From contig JAUJNL010000004.1 in assembly GCA_030448185.1 (NCBI GenBank), positions 50,028 through 114,027 of the forward strand: a stretch of 64,000 nucleotides of DNA. Direction: 5' to 3'. Every line of letters starts with the position of its first letter. The first letter of the stretch is position 1. The stretch comes from Cytophagales bacterium (GTDB lineage: Bacteria > Bacteroidota > Bacteroidia > Cytophagales > 172606-1). Positions 37,370 through 45,131 of the stretch are shown piece after piece. Position numbers and translations under genes: made by a program. The notes beneath the pieces were generated by a model. That model had not been told where the DNA came from. It did not search any database and saw only the letters and a program-made list of their open reading frames with translations.

Positions 37370-38875
37370 CTATGAAAAATCTTCGTTTTCATCGTTCGTT
37401 CGTTCTCGTTCTCTAGGGATTTCGAACGAACGAACGCCCTTGACCCAACCATGAACAACCGACTTGCTCTTGCCCAGGGTTGCCGCAATCTTGCCGATTG
37501 ACAGACCTGATTGCCTTAGTTCAATGGCCTTTGCCTGGTCGTTATCCGAGCCTTCTGAGGTATCATCCAAAGGAGAAATGTGATTAGACTCTACATCGAA
37601 GTCAGTTAGTTCAACTGTCAAAAAACTCCCCTTCTTTTTTTTCTCACATACCAGAATGTTATCGGCTCCGTAGGCCTCCTCCTCGTATCGGTTCTTGAGT
37701 TCCTTGATGTAAATCTTATTATGCCCCTGGCTGGATTTAGCCACTCCGATAATAGAGTCGCACAAATTCTGAATGTGTTTGCTGCCTGCAATATGGTTTT
37801 TGACTATTGGCACATTGCTGGGTAGTTTGGTGACGTGAGTCAGGGCAATAATGGTAACACTCAGTTCCTTTTTTAATCTGTTAAGCCGGTTCATCAAGTC
37901 CAGGGCAATGTCACCATCAGAGTTCGACTGACTTTTTAAGGCTGTGAGATTGTCGATAATGAGAACATCAGCCTTAATCTCCACAACCAGACTCCTGATA
38001 GCTGCAAACAGTTGATCGTCATAGTTCTTACCATAAGCAGAAAAATCCGGATTAAAGTCAGCCCGGAATACATTGGAGGAGAAAGTATATGCTTTCTGTG
38101 CGGATTCGTCAGAATACCGCTTCCATAATCCTTGAAGCGTCAGTTCAAAATCGCACAGCAACACTCTCAGCGGACCACATTCATTTTCAAGGCCTAATAC
38201 CTTCCAGCCTCTGGCCAGATGTTCAGATACGGTAAAGCCCAAAATGGATTTTCCGATTCCGTTATCACCGCCCCATACACTCAAGGTATTCTTCAGTAAC
38301 AAGGTGCCAATCAACCGTTGCATCCGGGGCATATCTTTGGCCGTTTGCAACGCTTCATTCATGGATGAGAATGTCATCAAAGGCACCTCGCTGGTCGTTC
38401 GTTCGTTCTTTTCCTTAGGAGTTCCGAACGAACGAACGGGTTCGGGCCCGGAAGATTGGTTGTTGGACTCCTGTTTTAAGCGTTCAAAATACTCCTGTCG
38501 CTGCGCCTCCAGTTCTTCCTTAGTGAATGGAAAATTATATCCATGATTTAATCCATCACGAATGTCTTTATAGGCGGAGTCTAAGCTATCAACATTGGGT
38601 TTGCGCTCAATTGCCGCTTTGAGTGCTTCTTCAGCGTCCTGATACGTAAGCATACCCCCAGCCCAGTATCCCCCCAGGAGTTTAGAAGCCTTAAGCAATT
38701 CATCGTGCTTATGCCCATCTTCAGAACGATCAATTATTAAGGTAGCCGTTTTAATTGCCTGTCTGCCAAATTCATCAGTTACTACTGTTGGTTGCCGGAC
38801 TGCCTCCTTGGGTTTATTGCTTGCCTGTCCATTCTCTACCCGGTTTAATAAATCGTCTGTTATTTGAAATTCCAT
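37370..38875 (-). CDS. RepA-like AAA ATPase with C-terminal helix-turn-helix
   Basis: 501 residues. The centre is a RecA/RepA-type domain (AAA_25) with Walker A GGDNGIGKSILGF, Walker B VLIIDNLTAL and sensor VTIIALTHVTKLP. The N-terminal part, ASKLLGGYWAGGMLTYQDAE EAL, resembles the linker used by phage primase/helicase proteins. The C-terminus has an HTH (QSGLSIGKIAATLGKSKSVV). It probably loads or acts as a replicative helicase for the element. Two palindromic GTTCGTTCGTTC hairpins are embedded in frame (38396-38438 and 37393-37436), encoding VRSFGTPKEKNERT and VRSFEIPRERERT. Confidence 0.8.
   Translation of the reverse strand: MEFQITDDLLNRVENGQASNKPKEAVRQPTVVTDEFGRQAIKTATLIIDRSEDGHKHDELLKASKLLGGYWAGGMLTYQDAEEALKAAIERKPNVDSLDSAYKDIRDGLNHGYNFPFTKEELEAQRQEYFERLKQESNNQSSGPEPVRSFGTPKEKNERTTSEVPLMTFSSMNEALQTAKDMPRMQRLIGTLLLKNTLSVWGGDNGIGKSILGFTVSEHLARGWKVLGLENECGPLRVLLCDFELTLQGLWKRYSDESAQKAYTFSSNVFRADFNPDFSAYGKNYDDQLFAAIRSLVVEIKADVLIIDNLTALKSQSNSDGDIALDLMNRLNRLKKELSVTIIALTHVTKLPSNVPIVKNHIAGSKHIQNLCDSIIGVAKSSQGHNKIYIKELKNRYEEEAYGADNILVCEKKKKGSFLTVELTDFDVESNHISPLDDTSEGSDNDQAKAIELRQSGLSIGKIAATLGKSKSVVHGWVKGVRSFEIPRERERTNDENEDFS
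37393..37436. repeat. In-frame palindrome 1 (CGTTCGTTCGTT arms)
   Basis: Arms CGTTCGTTCGTT and AACGAACGAACG, separated by about 20 bp, within codons near the C-terminus of the ATPase. The encoded RSFEIPRERERT resembles the peptide from the second palindrome. A related half-site cluster with GTTCTGAACAGAAC lies just downstream of the gene at about 37333-37370. Confidence 0.8.
38396..38438. repeat. In-frame palindrome 2 (CGTTCGTTCGTT arms)
   Basis: Arms CGTTCGTTCGTTC and GAACGAACGAACG flank a 17-bp loop. It lies in the linker between the N-terminal domain and the ATPase domain, encoding RSFGTPKEKNERT. Confidence 0.8.
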
Positions 38876-39015
38876 GGCTACACGTTCGGGTTTAGGTACA
38901 CATTCTCATCATGAGGCAGAAAGCAAGCTCTAGAAACATTCTTACAACTGGAGTCTATAGATTTGGCAGGCAGTCCGCACCGATCAGCCAGGTATAGGGA
39001 AATGGCTTTGTAATA

Positions 39016-40075
39016 CTAAAATGAAATCAGTGATGCGTATTTAGAAAAGGGAACAAGGTAGTCTGGATAAGTAGCTTGGGTTCTTTCCAGTATTGATGTA
39101 GGATTAGCTCAATGCGTTGCTCGACTTGGTGGAGCGTTTCGAAGACGCGACATTTGAGTTGTCGGCGCAGCTCCTTGAAAACCGCTCGACGGGGTTGAGC
39201 TCCGGCTAAGCAGTAGGCAAAAACCGCAGCGTTAAGTCAGTCTGTGCTTTAGCGGCACGGTGACAAGCAGCCTTGTCGAGCACCAGCGTAGTGGCTTTGC
39301 CGGTGTGCTCAAGCAGTTGCCCGGTAAAGAGTTGGAAGCATTCGGTAGTCATACTAGGCAGAAAAGCGGCAAATAAGTCGCCATTGTAAGGACAAATGGC
39401 CGTGAACAAATGGCCGAACTGGTAGCCGATCTTGATGGGACAAGTAGGCCGCTCTCCGAGGGCATCCACCTTCTTTGGGTATCGGTACGCGTGCCCTAGC
39501 GCAACTCATCCTGAAAGTAGCTGCTGCTGGTGGGCACGGATTGAGTCAGGCAAGCGAAGTTTTTAAAAAACCTGCCCGCCTGCTTCGTCTTTACGCACAT
39601 TGCTGGGACGGTCGGTCTTGAGCTTGAGCTTGAGGCGCTGGAATAGCTTACTGATGCCACTTTGCTTGTATTCTACCCCAAAGCTGTCTTTGATCCAGTC
39701 AGCAATCTGCTGCTGAGTCAAAGGCGTAGTAGCATCGCGCAGAAAGTTCCCCAGGCCCGTAATGTGACATCAACTTGCCTACTGTCCCTTCGAAAGGATA
39801 AGTAAGCATACCGGCAAGTCCTTCCTGCTTGTAGCGCTGCCAGAGCACTTGACTCTGGCGCACCTTGAGGCCGATTCTCTCTCCTTGCTCCTACTTGAGT
39901 AGTGCTGCTGGCTTCTTTCAAGTAGCGCACAAACCGTACGTAGTCCCGGTAGCGGGCCTGCTTTTGAGCCCGTTCCAGCTCTTGTAGCTCGGCAACACTC
40001 TCTTTGATTAAGCTTGGGTAAGCTTTGCTTTTGCCACTCATTCCACTAATATACGCATCATTGATTTCATTTTAG
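39016..40075 (-). mobile_element. IS630-family element, copy D
   Basis: Inverted ends CTAAAATGAAATCAGTGATG (left) and CTAAAATGAAATCAATGATG (complement of right), flanked by TA at 39014-39015 and 40076-40077. It contains one broken transposase gene. Its right end supplies the stop codon of the neighbouring acetyltransferase remnant. Confidence 0.85.
39060..40041 (-). pseudogene. IS630-type transposase, copy D, decayed
   Basis: Starts MSGKSKAYPSLIKESVAELQ, then QARYRDYVRFVRYLKEASST and, in shifting frames, RIGLKVRQSQVLWQRYKQEG, ADWIKDSFGVEYKQSGISKL, FGHLFTAICPYNGDLFAAF, LVLDKAACHRAA (second D) and ELNPVERF (E), with an in-frame TAG just before PELNPVERF. At least four shifts or stops. No short insert unit is seen in this copy. 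Confidence 0.75.
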
Positions 40076-40510
40076 TATAAGGTGTGATAAACGGAGTTTT
40101 TAAGAATATGCTCCTGTAGTTCGCCTTCTTTACTCATGCCGCTTTTAATCATTACCTTTCCGGAAGCTGGGTTTTGTGCCAAATGAGATGAAGTAAGCTT
40201 TTGTAAGCCTAGCTGGTCAAAACCAAACCGTATGATTTCCTGCGTGGCCTCTGTCGTATAGCCCCTATTCCAAAACGGTTCAGCAAGCCAATAACCTATT
40301 TCTGCTCGATTGTGCCTTTGTTCAATGGTTAATCCAATCCCACCTATAAATTCATTTGCTAGTTTTAGCCTGACGCCAAAAAATAACTTGAGCTTTGTTC
40401 TTAAATCCTTGATTGGCTTGGTTTATCCAATAGATAGCGTCTTTTTCAGTGTATGGAAAGGGAAGATTAACTGTATACTCGGATACCTTTTTACTAGCTG
40501 CGTGTTGCAC

Positions 40511-41779
40511 GGGTGTAAATCAGAATTTCGCTAGGGGTTAGAAAAGAGGTAATTTGAGGAAAAAAAGCCTATGACCGAAGAGCAGTTCATTGCCTTAGCC
40601 CGGCAGCAGTGGGCCGAGTTGCAAGCAATCAAGCAAGAGCAGAGTTTTTATGAATTTGAGCAGCAGTTTGATGGAATCGTGCGTGATTTCAACCGGCAGG
40701 TGCTGGAAGGCACGATTGGAGAAGTTCCGAAGGATCATCGTAAAAAAAAGCTGCTGAGTAAATATGGTAAAGTAGAAGTAGCTAATAATCATCTTTTTAT
40801 GGAAGAAGTGCAAGGCAGTCCGATTACGCCTTGCCTGAAAAAAAAAACGATGGTATATTTGGCTCAAAGTGAACTTTACACCGAGGCGCCACACGTGTTT
40901 GAGCTACTGACGGGACAAAAGCAGAGTCAATCCAGTTTCTGGCGGCTGGCGCAAGATTGTGGGCAGGAATTGGAAGCATTGCTGGAGCAGGAAGAACCGC
41001 TGCCAACACTAGCCGCTAATGAAGTAGTGTATTGTATGGGAGATGGGAGTATGATCTTTACCGACGATGGCTGGCAGGAGGTCAAGCTGGGACGCGTATT
41101 CATCGAGCCGATACGCCGGGATAAGAATGAGCAACGCCCGGTTTTGGCTTCTTCTCAATACGCAGCTCATTTAGGCCAACACGAGGCGTTTGAACGGAAG
41201 ATGGACGTACTTTTGAAAGGGTATGCGCATTTAGGTAAGCGGGTAGTTTGTATCAGTGATGGCGCCCTTTGGCTAAAGCATTACTGGCACAAGTGCCTGC
41301 CGGAAGCGGAACTCATTTTAGACTTTTGGCATGTGATGGAAAAACTAGGGGAAGTAGCCTGGGAGGGTTTTGCCGATGAAGCAACCCGCAAAGCCTGGCT
41401 GGAACAACAGCGGGAATACTTGCAAGAGAGTAAGCTAGAAACAGTGAAAGCCAATATCCAATCCTTGCCCGCCCAAAAGTATACTATTGATAAACTCGGG
41501 CAGTACCTGGATAATAATGCTTTCCGGATGGATTACAAACGATACCTGCAAGCAGGACTTCGCATTGGATCAGGAGCCATGGAAGCGGCGCACCGTACTG
41601 TGATTCAATCCCGGATGAAACGTTCCCGACAGCGATGGTCCGACCGGGGAGCCCAAAATCTACTTAATCTTCGGGTAGCTTATAAGAGTGGGAAAGCCCG
41701 CTTAGTCCGACAAATTATTACCGGAAAACTACCTGATACTGTCATACTATAACTCTGAGCGAAATTATGATTTACACCC
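40511..41779 (+). mobile_element. Insertion sequence with 22-bp ends and 9-bp target duplication (ISLre2/ISKra4-like)
   Basis: 1269 bp. Ends GGGTGTAAATCAGAATTTCG and, on the complement, GGGTGTAAATCATAATTTCG, flanked by GTGTTGCAC at 40502-40510 and 41780-41788. The long intact transposase and exact duplication suggest a recent, possibly active insertion. Confidence 0.92.
40571..41752 (+). CDS. DDE-type transposase of the ISLre2/ISKra4-like element
   Basis: 393 residues, intact. Candidate catalytic residues lie in YCMGDGSMIFTDDGWQEVKL, RVVCISDGALWLKHYW and LRIGSGAMEAAHRTVIQSRM, and the C-terminus MKRSRQRWSDRGAQNLLNLR is typical of these families. The DILDFWH-like motif LILDFWHVMEKLGEVAW precedes the helical insertion. 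The 9-bp target duplication argues for ISLre2, but the family call is not certain. Confidence 0.85.
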   Translation: MTEEQFIALARQQWAELQAIKQEQSFYEFEQQFDGIVRDFNRQVLEGTIGEVPKDHRKKKLLSKYGKVEVANNHLFMEEVQGSPITPCLKKKTMVYLAQSELYTEAPHVFELLTGQKQSQSSFWRLAQDCGQELEALLEQEEPLPTLAANEVVYCMGDGSMIFTDDGWQEVKLGRVFIEPIRRDKNEQRPVLASSQYAAHLGQHEAFERKMDVLLKGYAHLGKRVVCISDGALWLKHYWHKCLPEAELILDFWHVMEKLGEVAWEGFADEATRKAWLEQQREYLQESKLETVKANIQSLPAQKYTIDKLGQYLDNNAFRMDYKRYLQAGLRIGSGAMEAAHRTVIQSRMKRSRQRWSDRGAQNLLNLRVAYKSGKARLVRQIITGKLPDTVIL

Positions 41780-42063
41780 GTGTTGCACTATAGCTGGTAC
41801 ATCCTCGGCTTTTAATTCGTTCAGCCGAAGTCTATCTGTTTCTAATTGAGGAAACTGTTCCATTCCATTTTTGGTAGTTGTAAAAAAGATGTGGATGGAA
41901 TACTAAGGAAAAAGGTTCATATTACAACAGCCTTGGTTATAGTGAACGATAAAGAGCTTAGTAACTAGATGGTGATATTTGAGTTTACGGGAAAAGGATA
42001 AGCTTTTACGGACATATCTTGAAATCCTAGCTCTTAAGGTAGCGTTCCATCTCTCGATGTGAT

Positions 42064-42094
42064 GGAGCCGATGTTAACAACGTTTTCAGGTACC
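42064..42094 (-). repeat. Short insert unit before the catalytic E of IS1 (class 1)
   Basis: About 31 bp bounded by GGAGCC and GGTACC (plus strand GGAGCCGATGTTAACAACG ... CAGGTACC). It splits ESGET from HIERWNATLR. Removing it leaves the target one base short of GAAACCAATCACATCGAG. Confidence 0.85.
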
Positions 42095-42296
42095 GGTTTC
42101 TCCGCTTTCTTTGCCCACTTGCTGATGATTGCCCTTACAGAGTAGCATCCGGTAAGATTTCCAGTAATCACTAAAAGATGGACCTTTCAGGTACTCAATG
42201 GGAATCTTGCCGAGCAGTCTTTTGAAAGTATTCTCCCTGCGGTCTCCAATCACTCAAGCCCACAATCTGACGAGTTCTTCGGCAGAGCGCCGCCCA

Positions 42297-42326
42297 TGCA
42301 CCTGATACGTTGTACCTCTTCGGCTC
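42297..42326 (+). repeat. Short insert unit after the first catalytic D of IS1 (class 1)
   Basis: Thirty bp containing CACCTGATACGTTG ... CTCTTCGGCTC, in frame. It encodes EPKRYNVSGA between KKNKQWL and WAALCRRTRQ, which are adjacent in ordinary IS1 proteins. The core matches the unit at 9046-9075. Confidence 0.85.
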
Positions 42327-43021
42327 CAGCCATTGCTTATTCTTCTTGCGGCCACAAAAGCTGCATAACTCGTCAAATTCGAGTATTTCCTCCCCCGCCT
42401 TACAGGCTTTCACCTGAGTCTTGAAATCAGCCAGCAACACACACTTCAAGTTTAATTGCTTAAACACATAGTAATAACTCAGGGCAAATACCCGACTGAT
42501 ACCCCTCTAGACTTAATCGTTCGAGAAAAGCCCGGCTCAGTTCCTTGAGTTGACTCAGCGAGGCTTTCTTTCGGTGCAAAACCGGGCTTTTTTCACAGGC
42601 TTTACAGTAAATTCTTTGGTTGCCATGACGGGTAAAACCATTTTTTACAATATCAACCCCACCACAACGAGGACATTTTTCTATATTTGTTACGGTAAGC
42701 ATAGAATGCAATGGGTTTTGGTTGTTTGGTTACTCTCAAAATACACATTCCTCTTTGCTTACCTTTTTTATACTCCTCGTTCATTTACCCCCATCCACAC
42801 CTTTTTTAGCACTACCTTCCTTTGTAATAAATTGCCCGATAAAAGCCTTAATTTACCCGGAAATTCGATTTTTATTTGTAAAGCAATAGTAGGAAATTAG
42901 GTATCGGGTATTAGTCCATAGTCATTGGATAGAGACGCGATTAATCACGTCTGTACGTAGTCATTCGTTTTTTCCTGAATACCCTTTTCCCAATACCCAG
43001 TACCTAATACCCCTTTATACG

Positions 43022-44011
43022 ATGCGAGAAGCCATTTTTATTAAGAATAACTCTCCCCGCTGGAAACAGTTTGAAACGATGCTGACGGCAGCAGAAGGCA
43101 AAAACCCGGATCAACTGGCCGACTTATTTACGCAGTTAACCGATGACCTGTCATTTGCCCGGACAAACTACCCGGAGAGCCAAATTACCGTCTACCTGAA
43201 TAACCTGACGGCTAAAGTCCACCAATCCATTTACGTTAACCGGAAAGAAGAAAGGGGAAGATTTATTCGTTTCTGGCAATATGAACTACCCCAACTGTTT
43301 TACAGTGCCCATAAACAATTATTATACTCAGCTATCATTTTTGGGCTTGCCATGGTGATTGGGGCCGTTTCTGCTGCCCATGACGAAAAGTTCCCGAGGT
43401 TTATTTTGGGAGATGACTACGTAAATATGACCCTGGAAAATATCAGCAAGGGAGACCCGATGGGCGTGTATAAGGATGATAAACAGCTGGATATGTTTAT
43501 GCGCATTACGACTAATAACATTAGGGTTTCCCTGACTACCTTTATATTCGGCGGGGTCATGGGAGGCTTTCCGCTGTTCCTGTTCCTGTCTTTTGGCACG
43601 GCCTTTATCCTGCTGTATAACGGCATTATGCTGGGCACTTTCCAGTATTTCTTCTATTCCAAAGGACTGTTACTGAGCTCGGCCCTTACCATCTGGATTC
43701 ACGGTGCGCTGGAGATACCGGCCATTGTGATTGCGGGCTGCGCCGGTTTGGTGATGGGCAACAGCATTCTGTTTCCGGGCACCTATTCCCGGCTCGAATC
43801 CTTCAAACGGGGCGCCGGGAAAGGACTCAAAATTATTATTGGCCTGGTGCCCATTTTTATCGTCGCCGGATTTCTGGAAAGCTACGTCACCCGGCAAACG
43901 CATTGGCCAAGCTGGGCGAAGCTGGCTATCATTATCACCTTGACACTTTTCATTATCTGGTATTTTGTCATGTATCCCATTCTGCTGAACCGCCATGTCC
44001 GTAAAGCCTGA
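43022..44011 (+). CDS. SpoIIM/DUF95-family membrane protein
   Basis: 329 residues. Soluble N-terminus MREAIFIKNNSPRWKQFETM, then about six membrane segments including LLYSAIIFGLAMVIGAVSAA, FGGVMGGFPLFLFLSFGTAF and ALTIWIHGALEIPAIVIAGC AGLV, the conserved SpoIIM core. In Bacteroidota this protein is encoded with MoxR and DUF58 genes in a stress or envelope cluster. It overlaps the next gene by 17 bp and heads the operon. Confidence 0.88.
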   Translation: MREAIFIKNNSPRWKQFETMLTAAEGKNPDQLADLFTQLTDDLSFARTNYPESQITVYLNNLTAKVHQSIYVNRKEERGRFIRFWQYELPQLFYSAHKQLLYSAIIFGLAMVIGAVSAAHDEKFPRFILGDDYVNMTLENISKGDPMGVYKDDKQLDMFMRITTNNIRVSLTTFIFGGVMGGFPLFLFLSFGTAFILLYNGIMLGTFQYFFYSKGLLLSSALTIWIHGALEIPAIVIAGCAGLVMGNSILFPGTYSRLESFKRGAGKGLKIIIGLVPIFIVAGFLESYVTRQTHWPSWAKLAIIITLTLFIIWYFVMYPILLNRHVRKA

Positions 44012-45002
44012 AAAGATTGAATTCCGTAAGGTTCGCGATTTTGGCGAAGTCCTTAACGCCAGTTTTACATTTATCCGGCAAAACTTCAGGCCGGTGATGC
44101 GCAGTTTACTTCTGGTTGCGGGCCCGTTTCTGCTCGTCGGAAGCATCACCCCAGTTATTACCCTGGCTAGAGTTTCCACTCCCTATTTTAGTAGCCAACA
44201 CCCGATTATTCAAGTTCTTACGGCTTACGGAGTAAATATAGTTGCCTTATTGATTGGCGTGGTAATGGCGGTAGCCGTACTATACGAATACATTTTATTG
44301 TATTCCCAAAGTAATGAGAGTAAGCCGGAAGTACCATTCCATACGTTATGGAAGGCTGTGGTCCGTAACTTTTTCAGGGTATTGCTTAGCGTAGCCGGAC
44401 TGTTTGTGATGCTTACCATTGGTGGAATACTACTTATGGGGGTGTTAATGGCATTGATTACCCCGTTGTTTACCTCAATGATGCTCAGCAGTCCCTTCCT
44501 TGCTGGCGTTGTCTCCTTATCGGTCATGCTTTTTGTGGTTGCCCTGATTCTGTTTATTGCAGCGCCGGTGTTACTGGTATTCTTTCCCGCGTTTTTGCAG
44601 GAACGAATCGGCTTTTTTCCGGCCTTGTTCCGTTGCTTTGAATTAGTGAAAGGATACTGGTGGCAAACATTCGGATTACTCGTCGTTTGCTTTATTGTTT
44701 CTTTCAGTGTTCACCAGATAGTTTGGCTGCCATCCCTTGCCACAGTTTTTTTTGGTTCATACCTGAGTGATTCCCCCGTAAGTTCTGTCACGCTGGTAAC
44801 GCTGTTGCTGGTCACAACGGGCATAATAGGTTCATTTATTTATCTGGTGACACTCAACCTGTTTATTGTAGTAAGCACGTTTCAGTACTTTAGTCTGGTA
44901 GAGCGCAAAGAATCCGTCGGACTGCTGGAAAAAATTCAAAACATGGGCTCGGAAGATAAACCGCTCCCCGATGATTTCTACGCGGAGGAAGAACGGTATT
45001 AG
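43995..45002 (+). CDS. Multi-pass membrane protein of the MoxR/DUF58 cluster
   Basis: 335 residues. It starts MSVKPEKIEFRKVRDFGEVL NASFTFIRQNF, a motif typical of these cluster proteins, and has about six membrane segments. No catalytic motif is visible. It overlaps spoIIM-like 43022-44011 and is followed by a DUF4129 gene, all in the same direction. Probably an accessory envelope protein of the same complex. Confidence 0.8.
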   Translation: MSVKPEKIEFRKVRDFGEVLNASFTFIRQNFRPVMRSLLLVAGPFLLVGSITPVITLARVSTPYFSSQHPIIQVLTAYGVNIVALLIGVVMAVAVLYEYILLYSQSNESKPEVPFHTLWKAVVRNFFRVLLSVAGLFVMLTIGGILLMGVLMALITPLFTSMMLSSPFLAGVVSLSVMLFVVALILFIAAPVLLVFFPAFLQERIGFFPALFRCFELVKGYWWQTFGLLVVCFIVSFSVHQIVWLPSLATVFFGSYLSDSPVSSVTLVTLLLVTTGIIGSFIYLVTLNLFIVVSTFQYFSLVERKESVGLLEKIQNMGSEDKPLPDDFYAEEERY

Positions 45003-45131
45003 GTAATGGTAAATTTTGAATGCTACATGCTCAATGAAATAGACAGCGAACCCGTTTTCGCTGGCATCGACGCTTCTGCCATGGAGTCATTGTTGACCCG
45101 GCTATTTCTTCCTGAACGGTACCCGGGAATT

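Larger units (their letters stand above)
31303..38900. mobile_element. Decayed prophage or phage-derived island next to tRNA-Leu
   Basis: All genes here read leftwards towards the tRNA. Recognisable parts are a terminase small subunit (34114), a long phage structural protein (34671-36757), a small conserved protein (36835) and a RepA-like AAA ATPase with a helix-turn-helix (37370). Between 31.3 and 34.1 kb, many short frames with stops and shifts suggest former head/packaging genes. No integrase and no direct copy of the tRNA 3' end is visible, so the outer border is not defined; the IS630 copy D at 39016 may have replaced it. Confidence 0.65.
40072..41863 (-). pseudogene. GNAT (RimJ/RimL-type) acetyltransferase, interrupted by an IS and frameshifted
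   Basis: From ATG 41863: MEQFPQLETDRLRLNELKAE, then after removing the IS at 40511-41779 it continues ASKKVSEYTVNLPFPYTEKD AIYWI, shifts near the T6 run at about 40386, and gives FIGGIGLTIEQRHNRAEIGY WLAEPFWNRGYTTEA, ending LKNSVYHTLY. The acetyl-CoA loop region RGYTTEATQEII is visible. Members transfer acetyl groups to N-termini or small molecules. It is hit by three elements: IS630-D at its 3' end, the 1269-bp IS inside, and IS1 nine bases upstream of the start. Confidence 0.82.
41903..42711 (-). pseudogene. IS1 transposase (InsA-InsB), disrupted
   Basis: The InsA part starts near MLTVTNIEKCPRCGGVDIVK with a zinc-binding CPxC ... CKAC pair, then LSQLKELSRAFLERLSLEG. A one-base shift near 42503 leads into ISRVFALSYYYVFKQL and FDELCSFCGRKKNKQWL (first catalytic D), then CRRTRQIVG, KIPIEYLKGPSFSDYWKSYR, KGNHQQVGKESGET and HIERWNATLRARISRYVRKS (catalytic E). 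A 30-bp insert lies after KKNKQWL (in frame) and a 31-bp insert before HIERWN (frameshifting). The element is inactive. Confidence 0.85.
41873..42816 (-). mobile_element. IS1-family element
   Basis: 944 bp, with inverted ends GGTAGTTGTAAAAAAGATGT (left) and GGTAGTGCTAAAAAAGGTGT (complement of right), followed by GGATGG in both. The target duplication is not clear (TCCATTTTT versus TTCCTTTGT). It carries insA/insB-type coding sequence with two short insert units. Confidence 0.8.

Noticed and set aside
39016..40075. Search for short insert units in IS630-D, and also in the 59187 element and the 40511 element.
   Set aside because: Their conserved motifs are broken only by small shifts or not at all; no 27-31-bp insert was found.
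3159..42326. Possibility that the units are sequencing adapters or barcodes left in the assembly.
   Set aside because: They vary in length and core, occur in both orientations, several keep the reading frame, and they fall only in transposase genes here. Raw reads would still be the final test.
42550..42900. 116-codon plus-strand frame.
   Set aside because: It is antisense to the IS1 InsA coding part and has no family similarity.
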